Shown piece after piece: positions 21,161 through 33,199 of a stretch of 64,000 nt of DNA. Numbering within the stretch: position 1 is the stretch's first letter; each line of letters starts with the position of its first letter. Made by a program: the position numbers and the translations under genes. The notes under the pieces were generated by a model. That model was given only the letters and a program-made list of their open reading frames with translations. It searched no databases and was not told the DNA's origin. Source of the stretch: Leptasterias polaris (Eukaryota; Echinodermata; Asteroidea; Forcipulatida; Asteriidae); the NCBI GenBank assembly GCA_037783415.1, contig JAZGTN010000059.1:3410001-3474000 (forward strand). Direction: 5' to 3'.

Positions 21161-23094
21161 ACATTTTGATGCCAGGGAAATTAGATTCGATTGTGGTCCC
21201 AAACAGTTTCACGGCTGCTTTGATGCCCCATCCCTCAAAAAGAAAGGTTTCGCGGCCAGTAGAATGAAACTACCAGAAATTGATGCTAATAAAATTTGAG
21301 TAGAGCAAAGTTGGATAGATCTATGAACTAACAACTGTTTTAGTAATCAGGTGTTCCCCTGATATTCCTGGTGGGGGAGGGGGAATTTGCACCTAAAATT
21401 ACCCCTCTCCCATCCCCGAAATAGAAAAAACTCCAACCCACCGAATAAATTATTAATATATATATTTGTATCTTGACATCATATTTAGGCCTTGGTATAA
21501 TAAACAGTGGACAGGGGTGAGCAGAATTAGCAAATTTGCACAAAAACTCGTCCAAACACCCCCCCCCTCCCCTCAAAAAAAAAGGGGGGGAAATCAACAA
21601 TAACAGTAAAAACAGTCTTCTGCTTTTAATATAATAAATTTGGCTTTAGATTTGTTTTCTTTTGTTTTATTAACAAACCTCGCTAAAAAACCAATATCCA
21701 CATTACCAATTGTGTTTACTTTTATCACTCTTGCCATTAACATTTTGATACAAAGGAAATTGTCCCTAAACAATTTTGTTTCCCCCAGTTGCCCCAACCC
21801 CTGAAAAACTATTTTCTTTCGCGGCACCCTTTATGATTCCGTCACCCTTTATAAAGCAGAGAGCAGTTCATTACCAGACTCATTGTGCATTGTAGGAAGC
21901 TGGCCAGTCGTACCTTCGAGTCACTTTGTACCTTGGCAAAGCTGGTCACTTGGATGTCAGTAAAATGTTATCTTGTTATAAATGCTCATTATAAATTATG
22001 TATTTTTTTATTAACTAGTAGAATGTTATCTCGTTACAAATGCTTGTTTGTTATTTTAGTTAAGTTGTACATTTTTTTTATAAACTGTTCTTTTCAACAA
22101 AAGTGTTTTTAAAACTATGACAACTTATTTATAAATATTTATTTATTACTCTATAAGAAAAAATAAAAAATTGTTTTCTTATTCGTTTTAAATTTTTTAG
22201 ATAAGTTGTATATATTTTTTTATTTACTGTTCTTTTCGACAAAATTGATTTTTTTTTAAACTAATCATAACTTATTTATCAATTTTTATTTATTACGTTA
22301 TAAAAATCCCCCAAATATTTATTTTCAATTTCGATTGATAACTTGTTATTCGGCAAAAGTATGTTTTTCAAACTGGTATTAGGTAATTTTCTTTTTAATT
22401 TTAAGTCTTGGTCTTGATTTAATACTTTGACCATGGAGGTTAGGACCTCCATGCTTTGACAAAAACCAAACGGTGACCCTACATTTAAATGTGAAGAACA
22501 AAATAATTTGGTAAGGCAATCACGCTACGCACCGCCACAAACCACGGAGCCTCCTCCTCTACTTGAATGTATTGTAACACTCAACGCTATGCTATGAATT
22601 TCAGATTGAGATCATAGAGAACGACTTACATGTATTTTGCAAACAATCTCTGACCCTAGTTGCGATAATCGTAACCCCATCACCAGAGGGAATGTTCAAC
22701 GATGGCGTCTAACGAACGTCAAGCAAGGCAACGCGTTAAACTCGCACCTTGCACCTAACTAAAGCACCCGGAATTTCTTCAAATTAAGAGCACAAAAATC
22801 CCTTCCAACACTTCAGTTCATAAGACGAGAATATTCTCAACTCACCACTTGCACTTTTCACGTAGTTTCCCCTCTCGCAACTGCGGTGAAAACCCGATTT
22901 GTTGGAGCAAGACAGACACAAGTGATCAATTTCTTCAGAGCAACTCACACTACGCCCACCGAGGTCTGCTGCTAGTGCTATTGCAGGATCAGTCACGGAC
23001 GCATACCAGCTTCCTTCATTTGCATAACAAAGCACTGACTTTCTCTTTTAAATATTAGGCTAAATTTGCCACCCTATTTGCAAATAAAATGGAC
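21161..23094. other. Non-coding stretch, no gene seen
   Basis: It contains a partner of the repeat split by the MITE at 20771 (around 21640-21800), AT-rich tracts at 21980-22400, and a small hairpin around 22433-22457 (arms CATGGAGGT and ACCTCCATG). No exon is supported. Confidence 0.45.
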
Positions 23095-23451
23095 TTAAAG
23101 GCATTGTATACTTTTGGTAACAGCTCAAAATCAGTGTCCACATTTTGTGTGATTCAACATATGCATGAACGAACAAACAAACCTGTGAAAATTTGAGCTC
23201 AATTGGTCATCGAGGTCACGAGAAAATAGTGAAAAGAGACCTTATGTGTTTTCTGTTTTTCAAACATCGAGTTTATTATCATGCGTGATAAAAACTATTG
23301 TTTTACTCATTTCTCAGAAACGATAGCATTTTAGGCAGAAATATTTTAAGGAACCCTTTCTACCATTACTTACTTTAAATCATGTAAGTTATGTGTGAAT
23401 CTGTGAACATTTGTGTTTTTCGATCTTACCAATAGTGTACAGGGCCTTTAA
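23095..23451. mobile_element. MITE with TTAAAGGC termini
   Basis: It begins TTAAAGGCATTGTATACTTT and ends with the imperfect complement, ending GTACAGGGCCTTTAA. Inner TIR sequence TTGGTAA matches TTACCAA. A related element beginning TTAAAGGCAAAGTATACC lies at 50374. Confidence 0.75.
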
Positions 23452-24167
23452 TCTCAAGAGATGAGACTACATGTAGTATTATTTTATATTCAAGGGTTAG
23501 TCAAAGATGTTTACTCACAAAATTCACAAGGTAAACACGTTTAGTCAATAAACAAGTATTTACCGACAGGCCGAGATTCTGAATGATTGTCTTTTCCCGA
23601 ACTATACCCCATTTATTGGAAAACACAAAAGATTAGATCAAAGATGTTCCGTCTAAAAAAAAGTAAAAGGTATTGAGAATTTAGAAGTTAATAAATACTA
23701 AATTGAGAACACTGTTTTGTAAAGGGGTAATGAGAAATAAGAAGTTGATCAACTTGACTTATTCATAATTTTTTAGATTTTTATTTTGCAAATAAAGGTA
23801 ACAAAGACAATTCCTCTGGATTCTTATTTTAAAAAAATCAAGAAAATATTTCGAATTCTGCTCTTCTTTTTTTCTTCTCTTTGTTTTTATAGGTTTTTTT
23901 TTTTGGGGGGGATACTGTTATAATACCACTGTTTTTTTAAAGATCTTTCAACTTTAAAATATTAATTGATGATTATTCGGACGATAATACAAAATAACAA
24001 TATATAATTAACCTTCCTTAAAAAATAGTAGTTGGAGCAGGGAAGAACCTATTTGAAACTAGTAATCATGAAATAGTTAAGAATTTATAAAGAATGCAGT
24101 AGTGCCAGAGTGTACTCTGTTTAAAAAAAAATGTCATGGCTCTGCTTACTGCTGAATTCTGCAGTGC

Positions 24168-24358
24168 CCAATTTCATAAAGCTGTTAAGCAGACAATACT
24201 GCCTAGCAAATTTCTCCGCTCTAAGCAAAAAAATCAGTGCAGCACCAGTCACAACACAGTGGGCTTAATGGCACTTGGCTGGTAAAAAGTTTCTGCTCAG
24301 CGAAATTTGTCTGTGCTTAGCAAGTTTTAGTGCTTCCAAGCTTTACGAAATTGATTCC
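24168..24358. mobile_element. MITE, family B (diverged)
   Basis: It has the family B phrases CCAATTTCATAAAGCTG, AAGCAGA and GCTGGTAA, and a closing complement (CTTTACGAAATTG). Better copies are at 41143, 51760 and 57025. Confidence 0.6.
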
Positions 24359-24395
24359 TGCACTTACAGTCAAAGTTCTCCATTAAGGATTAGTG

Positions 24396-24559
24396 CTAGT
24401 CTTGTGGACAAGTCGTTAAAGTGCTGCTCTTGTGAGACTGCTGGCTCCAAACTAGTCGAGAGTAGAAGTCTCGCAGTAGCGGTTCTTGGGAGAGAGTACA
24501 GTTGCATACCGTTATAGTACCACTGCGACAAACATTTAATGACTTGTCTACAAGTCTAG
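24396..24559. repeat. Short inverted-repeat element
   Basis: CTAGTCTTGTGGACAAGTCG at the left pairs with GACTTGTCTACAAGTCTAG at the right. The 164-bp unit has a GC-richer centre than its surroundings. Single copy in this window. Confidence 0.6.
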
Positions 24560-25416
24560 GTTAGTACAAAATTTCTGCGATAGCTGTGTAAACGAAGAAT
24601 TCTTAGGTCGTGTCTGAATTGACAACTGCGGCTGTAGCCAGCCCAGGGTGGTGCTAAGGGCAGCTTTTGCTTCAATAAACTCAGCGGCTATTTCATGTAT
24701 CTAACCAATAAATTTGTGATCTTATATCTGGTTTTTTATTATTATTTTTTTACGGGGGGCAAGGGTTCTTAGCCCCCTCCCCCATCCTCTGGTTATGTAA
24801 AGAAGACAATACATAATAATATTTCTGAAAGCATGTACATGTAGCTTAAAATATGATATTTAATCCAGCAATTTTAAATACAATTCTTAAACATAATTCA
24901 GCAGGTATAGTAAAATATGTTTACATACATCAAAGGAAGATTATCATTTTTACACAGACAAAACTAGCAGAAACACTCAAGTTTAATACTTCTTTTACTT
25001 GCAATCTTTTGTTTATACTTCTCACAACAATTTTAGATTTCTGGGTATTATATAATATAACTTTTTATTCTTTTAAATGAGCAAGGTATGGGATGGCACA
25101 TCTTTTTTGAAGACAGTTTTTTGACTTTTGCCTTTCCCTGGACGGCCTCTGCTCGTTGTATCATATTGTCCAAAGAATTTAAAAACAAATAAAATAAATA
25201 CCGCCATTGAGATTACAATTCTTCAGTAAATCTATCTGCTTATGTTATCAGTGTGAGAAGGTGACCTTTGACACATAGTTGAGCATATATCAGATTATTA
25301 GCATGTTAAGTTTCACCCACATCCATATCTGCGGTCAAAGTTCCTTCACAGAGACAATTCAACTAAATGCTGGTATACATGTACCAGCGTTCTGCCAAAA
25401 TCATGTTCGTGGCATG

Positions 25417-25520
25417 TCATGGCTGAGTGGTGTAGTTCACCAGACCCAAGCTCTGGTGTTGTCAGCAGCAGAGTGTGGGTTTGGTACCCGGTTGTAACAT
25501 TTGGCCCTTAAGCAAGTACA
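25417..25520 (+). mobile_element. SINE family A fragment (tRNA-like head)
   Basis: CATGGCTGAGTGG with a TAGTTCACCAG variant, then GAGTGTGGGTTTGGTACCCGG: A- and B-box positions of the tRNA-Leu-like head seen at 30008, 31504 and 44671, diverged. Confidence 0.6.
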
Positions 25521-25524
25521 ATCT

Positions 25525-25769
25525 GTGACTGGTATCCTGCTTATTTGTTTGCTTAGCAGACAATTGTTTCGCAGTAATTTCTGCTCTAAAGCAGCTTTAT
25601 GAACTTGAGACTAGGGCCCAATAACAAAAGTTCGCTTACCAGAATAAGGTTACCAGCCAAACTACCATGTCACATGTACAATTTGTGAATGGTATCCTGC
25701 TCGTTTCTGCTTAGCAGACAAAAGTTAAGCAATATATACGGCTTAAGCAGCTTTATGAAATTGGCCCCG
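25525..25769. mobile_element. MITE, family B, partly duplicated
   Basis: A half unit ending GCAGCTTTATGAACTTGAGA is followed by a full unit from GGGCCCAATAAC to AGCTTTATGAAATTGG. Both hold the family phrase ACCAGCCAAA and TATCCTGCT. Confidence 0.65.
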
Positions 25770-26718
25770 GTCTTGATCTTTAAGACTCGGTCTCAAAATT
25801 TGTGGTCTTGTATACAACATTGCTGAGGACCAGTCAAATCTCTATGGATGGCTAGCTCAGTCCTGGCATCCCTAGTAATGTGATATACCATAAGCCTGAA
25901 ATGGCAAAAAGCAAGTACATGTTTATGGTCCCACTGGCTAGTGACTGAAACACTGTATACATGTACCTGAGCAAATGAACTTACAACCTTCAACTTCTCA
26001 TAGAAGAATATCTTAAAACTCAGTCACAGTTAAAAATAACCCAGTACAATCATGTGGTTACACCAACATGGAAAATAATTAAAAATAACAGGGGCAAAAA
26101 TGGCTAGTACAGAATGTACTAGCCAACTGAGCTATCTAGCCCTCCTGTTGGTAGGATTCCTATTTTGTCAATATCTTTGTTCACAGGGGGGGGGGGGGGA
26201 GGCCCTCCCCCTGCGAACAAAGATAGGGTGCATGTGTGCCAGTTAGAAGCCACTGAACCTCTAACTATATAGCCCAGTTGGTAGAGTGCCAACACGTTAA
26301 TCTGGAGGTTGCAAATCAATTTTTCTTTGTTCATAAAATTCAAAAAGGCAGAAGTCAAAGCAAATACCCACAGGCAAGGTAATGTATGTCTCGTTTAATT
26401 ATAGTCCTGTACCAGCTGCTATTTGAAAACACCAAATATTGCTTTGCCCCGACTGAACATTGTAAACCAAGGTCATTATAGTGAATACATGTATACTTTA
26501 AAAACACAAATTATACAACTAAAACATGAAACATTTTGTCTCTTACATTGTTTAGAATTAAAACACTATTATTTGGTGGGTTTGTTTCTTAAGACAATAC
26601 ATGTATGTAGTATGTAAAATGTCAATGCATTGATTTTAAATCTAAGCACTTGAAAAAGAGTATAAAATTGAGAATCTTGATTCCTTGAAAGCAATTAACT
26701 GATTGTACATGTACCTTT

Positions 26719-27986
26719 TTATTCTTCCTTGATGACCTTAACATTGACACGATGCCAAGCAGTATTCATCAGTCCCCTGACATTCCAGATCCCCTTCATT
26801 GTATCCGGCTGTACATTATGAGACGAATCAATGGCCTTGCAGTAGATATCCAACTTGCCATTGTGATCCTTTGGAATCGGTATCTCCGCCTCCCACTGTG
26901 TCCACGCCCAGACTCGTTGGATCTTCTGACCGGCATCTTTCAGCTCGGCAACATGCCATTTCTGGCCACCATCCACGGACACATCGACGCGCAGAATCCC
27001 GCGACCACCTCCGCTCCACGCATACCCCTTGACGGTTACTTTCTCCTCGTCCACGTCAACACTGCTGCCTTCTTTGGGATGACAGATTGCTGACTGGACG
27101 GGGTACTCTTGAACGGGCGGTGCTGTCTTATAGTCGAGCTGTCCGAATTCTACGGAAGGATTGAAACTCTTGTAGTCACTCTGCTGCCAGTGACTCGGAC
27201 TCTCTTTGTTACTGACAATCACCTTTGAGAGCCACTTGACGCTTCGGGCACCTATGTTTCCTGGAATGATGACTCTCAGTGGATGACCGTGATCGACAGG
27301 GATGTCCTGACCGTTCATTTTGTAAGCCAGGAGGACATCCCTGTATGGATTCATGGCCACCGAGAACGGGATAGAAGAGCCGTAACTGCCTCCGTTGGGT
27401 TCTTTGTCCATCCCTTCAAACTGAATATAAGCAAACTTAGCTTCGTCTTCGTCTGTTACACCAGCCTGGAGTAGAACATCTCTCAGCATCACCCCAGTCC
27501 ACTCAGCAGTACTGATCGCTCCAAACTTCCAAGACAGACCTTTGACAGTTTTGTAGTTAGACATTTGACTGCGTCGATTTCCAGCACACTGCATTGTTCC
27601 AGTGATGGTATGCTCCTTGTACTTCTTCTTCAACTCATCCACAGATAGCTTGATGGTCTTCTTTCCTGGGACCTCAACGTCGAGCTTGAAGTTCTTTTTG
27701 TCAATCTCAGGGACTGGCAGGTGGTTGCGGACAAAGAAAAGCTCATTGGGTGTGATAAAGCTATCAATGAGAAGCTCTGGTGGAGGTTCGGCGTTGAAAG
27801 GCTTCTTGGAGTTGACAGTCAGCGCTGGGTGTCGGTACGGCTCGTTGGCGAACGGATCATTTACGTCCTTCTTCTGTTTCCTCCCATCATCTTTGTAGTT
27901 TCCGATGCGTAAGGTTTCCAGTAGAGCAAGCGTTTCGTCACTCTGATGCACAGCATACAGAGCCCAGAATGGTTCAAGTGAGCCAC
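26719..27986 (-). CDS. SUOX: SUOX exon 4: molybdopterin and dimerisation domains
   Basis: One 1268-nt exon encodes the second haem ligand, the linker, the whole Mo-cofactor domain and the dimerisation domain. Visible hallmarks are FFVRNHLPVP, the TMQCAGNRR loop with the Mo-ligating Cys, GHPLRVIIPG, ARSVKWL and the closing GLMNTAWHRV. It is unbroken to a TAA stop. Codon use is more GC-rich than the flanking DNA. Confidence 0.97.
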
Positions 27987-30900
27987 CTACAATCAAACAC
28001 AAAACACAAAACACAGCGATGAAAATCAACCTGGGGTTGATTTCACAAAGCACTAAGATTCATCTTTGATGACTTGTCAATAAAGTGATATAGACCCCTT
28101 GTTTGACGTCACACAAGCGCGCTCACTGAGGCCAAAAAGTACCCTCACTGAGGTCAAAGGAGGCAGATCATTGGACGATAGGTGTTCTTTGTGCATAAAA
28201 ATGTGCACGTGACCTCAGCGTCCCTGTAGCATTTTGCGTTATGCAATGGTGTCTATTGTCACATCACACTAGGCTTAGCACTTAAAATTGATTCGTACTT
28301 CAATCTTGGCTCTTTGTGAAATAAACCCTGATGTGTTATAAGCATTGTAAACTATTTTGTCGAGTCTGGCAGAGTAAAACAAAATCCACTAACTACTCTG
28401 ATGGGAATAAAACAAATGATCCCCCCATTCTAGAGCAGATGCCATAACCTGTGCCCAATTTCACAAAGCTGCTAAAGCAGCAAATAGTGCTTAACAATTT
28501 CCTGCTTAGCAAAAATAAACAGGATACTAGTCACAGACGATACACATGGAATGGTATTTTGGCTGGCTCTATGAAGTTCGGCCCAGTTCAATAATTTCAA
28601 CTGGTTGGTCAACTTGCTGAAAAAAGTTACCAGCCTGTACTTGAAGGTTCAATATTACTGCCAGGGGCGTTTAAAAGTAACAATCTTGAACTGATCGCTT
28701 TTATCTCACCTCCAGCCAACATGATTTTGTCCCCTCCTGGATGATTAGCCACGAATGAAGTCACATCGTAGACGCCATTTTTATATGTCACCCAGATTCC
28801 AGTTTCTTGTGAGTTGTGTTTTTCAACATCGTCATGGTTGTACTCCGGTAGCCCCTTGACGACAATCCCTATTTATAAAACAAAAAATGTCTAATATTTA
28901 AATCAATGAAAGTTTGGGACTATTAACAGGGTATTTCGTGGTGTTCCCTTGTTGATGTTGCGGTGTCAAGCAACAGTGGACAGTGTGTATTTAACTATTA
29001 TACATGTAAACGAGGTCAAACTTTTAACCACCCAGTGTTCTTGGTTTAGTGTCAGTGGTACAGGTACATGAGAACTTTCACTTAGTCACAGTGGATGCAT
29101 ATGAGTGCATTGTCGCGAAATACAATCACAAGGTGAAATCTGATTCTATTTCATGAGGCGAAGCCAACTGAAATGGAAGAAGCAAGTGATTATGTTGTGT
29201 GACAAGTGACAAACGAATTGCATTTTTATTTGTTTTATATAACCCATACAAAGATTCTTGTCATTGGTAACTTTTTTCACAATATACACCCGAAAACTTG
29301 TCCACACTCTGAAAATTCTTTGAAAAACCTTCTAAACAATGTGGACAACTCCTTGTAGACACCAACCTTGTCCACCGTGAAATGACCTTGCCTCGTTCAG
29401 GTGAATGAACATGAACTACATGTATTGTTTTGGGTTCAACGCTAAAAACGAAGCTGTCCCCAACGGCGCACCCAAGGGGGGGGCTCGGGGGGCTTGAGCC
29501 CCCCCCAAGAGGGTCCAAAAAAAAACAAAAAAACGGGGGAGTAAGAGGGAAGGAAAGAAAGAAAAAGAAAAAAATGGGGGAGGGGAGGAAATTGGAAGGA
29601 AAAAAGAGCCGAGGGAGAAAAGTCGCAAATGTGTGTGTAGCTTTTGGTTTTTATTTCCGGTGGCAGTATTTTCTTTTCTTCTTTTGCCATTCGCATTTTT
29701 TTCCCCTGCCAAATTCGATAACGCGAGGTGCGAGGTGAAAGATTTTGAACTCCCTTGTAATTGTTTAAACGGGCTAATTTGTCCAGGATAAAATATATCT
29801 TGCGTCGTTCCGGCATTCAATGGTTTTTCCCCCTTATGGATTGCCTGTAGTACTACACTTGAATTTGAGAAACGCAGGATAGTAATGTTTTTTTACCCGC
29901 GATGTTTTTAATGAATATATGCATGGTACCAGATACCGACCAGATCCAAAATTAATATCATCACGCGTTGCTTCTTTTCCACATTTTTCATTTTAGTCGG
30001 CTATTGGCGTGTTGTGGCCGAGCGGTTAAGAGCACCGAACTCAAGCTCTGGTGTTTCTATTCAGCAGAGTGTGGGTTCGAGTCCCGGTCGTGACACTTGT
30101 GTCCCTGAGCAAACACTTAACTATAATTGCTTCTCTCCACCCAGGGGTAAAATGGGTACCTGTGAGGGCAGAGATGGTTCTTGTGATTGATTTAGCCTAG
30201 TAGCGCATATATTGCAGCACAGGCTGTATACTCCCCAGGGAGCTGAGATGGTTTAAGGAATGAAATAAATGGCCCAGTGACCAGGGGTAATAATGTTTAT
30301 ATGGATCAGAAGTGCTTAAAAAGTATGGTTTTTTTCTAATTTTATGCATAAAGAGGCTTGATTTTTCACCCCTAAAACGCCAAAAGCTCAGAGCTCCAGG
30401 GGGCTTTGCCCCCTGGACCACCACCAGGGCTTCGCCCCTGGACCCCACCAGGGGCCGTAAGGCCAGCCCCTGGACCCCACCCAATACATTGGTTTGAGCC
30501 CCCCCAAAAACATAATCCTGGGTGCGCCATTGGCTGTCCCTTTCCCCCCCTATTTCTGAAGTGACACGTGTTCCACCAATCAAATGACGTGTGAGTTGTA
30601 TTAGGCCCTATTACTATTATATTATTAAGTATATAAAACATGTAGGCCTACCCGTTCATGTGTAATTGGACTATATACATTTAGTCGTAGTATTTTACAT
30701 GTTGTTTAGGCCTACACTGTAAGTAGGCCCTTATACAGTAATCTCTTACCTGCCGACTGTGCAGTATGTTGAACATTTGTCTTGGCACACTTTGAACTGT
30801 TCACAAAGGCACTCAATCCAATTCCTAAATTGTAAAATAAAAGAAAAGTTTTGTTGTTTAAATGGCATTTGGAGCTTATCTCCTGCAAAATTCATGTAGA

Positions 30901-33075
30901 AAATTTTGGGACCATTCAAAATTAACATCATTTTCACAAATGTAAAAAGCATAGGCCTACGCTGGGGGTCTGTGGCCTGTATCATGCCAGCAATTGATCT
31001 CTCAAAGCAAAATCAGTGATAAATCTAGGCAGAATAGAATCGAGTGCCAGCCATCCTCACTCCCAGCCATCAATCACATTCAAGTTACTCAACCATTTCA
31101 CGTCGGTTGACATCTTTATCCGCAAATTTTTCTGGACAGACTTACGGCGGATGTTTTTGATCGCCCGAAACAACTTCAGATTTTCCTCAAATTTTAGCTG
31201 AGAGCCGGACGGCCGACGTTTTATCCACCTGGACTTTCTATTGGATGTACATTGTGTGTTTGTAGCATGCACCTCCCAGGCTATGCTTTGTTTTACCCGC
31301 ATAAACGGGAGAGAAGGTAGAGAAGGTACAAGAAATCATGCTCATAATATCCCTTTCTCTGATAGTTATTGTGTGTTCCCTGATTCCAGACCTTTGCCCT
31401 GTTGTTCTACAAATTTGGCATTCAAGAATGGACAGGCTGCCACCATTGTTCATCATTATATTCGGCTCAATGGGAGGTACACCGAGCGATCCACCATGTT
31501 AGTGGGGTGTCGTGGCCGAGCGGTTAAGAGCACTGAACACGGAGCGATCCACCATGTTAGTGGGATGTCGTGGCCGAGCGGTTAAGAGCACTGAACTCTG
31601 GTGTTCCTGATCGGCAGGGTGTTGGTTCGAGACCCGGTCGTGACACTTGTGTTCCTAAGCAAAACACTTCACCACTTGCTTCGTCCTTCGGATGGGACGT
31701 AAAGCCGTTGGTCCCGTGTGTTGTTATAAAAACTATCAACGCACGTAAAAGACCCCAGTACACACTTATCGCTAAGAGAAGGGGTTCGCCCCGGTGAGTC
31801 TGGCAGTGCGACTATCTTCAATCATTGAAGGCTGCACTCAGAAGGAAGAAGAAGATTTCATCATATACCAAGGCAGATTCACAGCTGAGATTCTACAAAT
31901 CAAGGTGAGTGCCTATACTTAACGTTCTCACACGACTCGACAACATCAAACCCTGGAATTAATTATATTATGAGAACACTTGTTCTGTTGTCTTTCCTTT
32001 GTCAAGTCAGGGTTTCATTGTGGCAATGATACTTTCGAAGGAAAATTATTACGCATGAAGCTCCAGAAAGTTCTCAAAAATATTAACAACATGGGTGGGC
32101 AAAAAAAATCTTTAAAAATACTGACGTAAAGTGGTTTAAATGCATTCAATCAACATTCAACAGATGAACAAGTCATTGCTAATGTATGGGTTGTTATTAG
32201 ACCCAGTAATAACTGGTCTGGGGCGCTGTATTTGTTTTTTTCCGAAATTTTGACACAACCGCAGATCTGTCAAAATTTCGAAAAAACAAGTACAGCGCCC
32301 CAGTTACTGATACTGGGTCTAGGGTTGTATCCCAATCACTTTACTAAAAATCCCTCCCTCAGTTGCTTTTTAACCCAACCAACGACTTGAAAAAGAAAGT
32401 GTGAACAATTCAACATTTTTGTGGGTACAGTTTTAGTTGGGGGGGGGGGGGGGAGGGGCCCTAAAATGTATTCAGTTTGGCTCTATGGTTTGTGTGAATA
32501 ATGGAGGTAGAAATCTATTTATTTCTACCTCCATGGTACGTGTACGTGCAAATGTAGCCCACTTGAATTGTCATGCTTGTGTGGCCAAGCTGGCCACACA
32601 CAACTGGGGCTAGTGCAAATGTTGATATAGGCCTACATGTAGTTGCGATAATCGTAACCCTCCATCCTCCCGACCGTCCGTCATGACCGTGAATAAATAA
32701 ATATTAAAAATGAAAGATTTTAAATATTAATAGCTCAATTCTGTGTTAACATGGGAGAACATTGTACCTGCTTGAGTCTGTCGTTGTAATAACAAATGTA
32801 AACGTACCTCCAATTACAGCAGCAGCTCCTGCCACCAGCAACCCCGATGATCTTCCCCATTTCCCGGCGGCATCTGAGCTGCCTTCTCCCGCAGCACCAC
32901 CATGGCCGTGGTGAAACCCACGTTGACGTTGTTTTCCCTCAAAGTTTGAGTTGCATTTTGTTGACGTGGCCACTGCCAGTCCAAATCTTTTTGTTTCCCT
33001 AATTGACACGAGATTTAGACGGGTTAAACGGCAACACCCACGTGCAACCCTGCCACCTAGGAAAAATTGAGACAT
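26719..33075 (-). CDS. SUOX: Sulfite oxidase, mitochondrial (complete, 4 coding exons)
   Basis: It oxidises sulfite to sulfate in the mitochondrial intermembrane space, the last step of cysteine and methionine breakdown, passing electrons to cytochrome c. Exons (minus): 33075-32808, 30824-30750, 28868-28710 and 27986-26719, 1770 nt, 589 aa. All junctions are GT-AG in phase 1. Residues 1-35 are Arg-rich with few acids, fitting a presequence; 78-102 are hydrophobic (bipartite sorting). The cytochrome b5 domain spans about 115-185, with haem ligands H157 (HPGG) and H181. The molybdopterin domain follows, with the Mo-binding cysteine near C301 in TMQCAGNRR, and then the C-terminal dimerisation domain. 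Human SUOX is 545 aa; the excess is a Gly/His-rich N-terminal linker. The start is the first in-frame ATG in exon 1. Alpha-actinin is the next gene, same strand, with no functional link. Confidence 0.97.
28089..28256. mobile_element. MITE, family C, in SUOX intron 3
   Basis: It runs from ATAGACCCCTTG to CAATGGTGTCTAT, imperfect complements. The internal phrases CTCACTGAGG and GACCTCAGC are shared with 38415-38558 and partly with 58030-58070. Confidence 0.65.
28448..28582. mobile_element. MITE, family B (shortened) in SUOX intron 3
   Basis: It runs from CCCAATTTCACAAAGCTGC to GGCTCTATGAAGTTCGGCCC, with AGGATACTAGTCAC inside. The middle right part is deleted relative to 41143. Confidence 0.65.
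28710..28868 (-). CDS. SUOX: SUOX exon 3: cytochrome b5 haem domain
   Basis: This 159-nt exon encodes GLPEYNHDDVEKH through HPGGDKIMLAG. HPGG carries the first axial haem ligand. The second ligand falls in the next exon (WALYAVHQ), so the haem site is split across an intron. Acceptor ATAG and donor GTGAGA are clear. Confidence 0.95.
29461..30532. mobile_element. Non-autonomous hAT-like element, 1072 bp
   Basis: The terminal inverted repeats are CAACGGCGCACCCA at 29461-29474 and, inverted, TGGGTGCGCCATTG at 30519-30532 (13 of 14 match). They are flanked by a perfect 8-bp target duplication, GCTGTCCC, at 29453-29460 and 30533-30540. The 8-bp duplication and the TIR starting with CA fit hAT. 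There is no transposase gene inside. GC-rich blocks of CCAGGGGC type lie near the right end, and a SINE (30008) is nested within. It lies in SUOX intron 2. Confidence 0.85.
30008..30296 (+). mobile_element. SINE family A1, nested in the hAT-like element
   Basis: It has tRNA-Leu-like A box TGGCCGAGCGG and B box GGTTCGAGTCC, then the family body with CACCCAGGGGTAAAATGGG and TATACTCCCCAGGGAGCTGA. It lacks the (TTA)n tail present at 44671. Confidence 0.8.
31400..31483 (+). repeat. Dispersed repeat D, left part
   Basis: CAAGAATGGACAGGCTGCC and ATGGGAGGTACACCGAG match 42160-42230. Its continuation resumes after the SINE at about 31850, so the SINE split this repeat. Confidence 0.7.
31484..31850 (+). 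mobile_element. SINE family A2 with duplicated head, in SUOX intron 1
   Basis: GTGTCGTGGCCGAGCGGTTA occurs at 31507 and 31565. Both follow GAGCGATCCACCATGTTAGT, so about 58 bp including the A box is tandemly duplicated. The rest (B box GGTTCGAGACC, then GGACGTAAAGCCGTTGG and CACGTAAAAGACCCCAGT) matches, in reverse, 37167-37553 and 48918-49296. Confidence 0.8.
31851..32110 (+). repeat. Dispersed repeat D, right part
   Basis: GTCAAGTCAGGGTTTCATTG and GGTGAGTGCCT match 42290-42480. Together with 31400-31483 it reconstructs the order seen uninterrupted at 42150-42500. Confidence 0.7.
32198..32322. mobile_element. Small MITE with about 55-bp arms, in SUOX intron 1
   Basis: TAGACCCAGTAATAACTGG at the left pairs with CCAGTTACTGATACTGGGTCTA at the right (shortened here to the termini). 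CGAAATTTTGACA and its complement meet near the centre. Only about 10 nt are unpaired. Confidence 0.8.
32501..32534. repeat. Perfect 14-bp hairpin
   Basis: ATGGAGGTAGAAAT at 32501-32514 and its exact complement at 32521-32534 with a 6-nt loop. The start ATGGAGGT resembles the hairpin near 22433. Confidence 0.8.
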
Positions 33076-33199
33076 TTTCTTGGAGGAAATCTCAGACAAA
33101 ACCCCAAGAACGGGATTATCCCCTGTGCTATCACACACTCGACTCTATTGTCATTAGACTTGATTCCAAGTCTTTGATCGTGTTTTTTACCTACTAGCT

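Noticed and set aside
29416..29820. Overlapping open frames of 102-134 codons on both strands
   Set aside because: Low-complexity purine/pyrimidine tracts at the end of the hAT-like element; no domain or splice support.
30008..30090. tRNA gene in SUOX intron 2
   Set aside because: The tRNA-like head is followed by a SINE body seen at several other places; it is a SINE.
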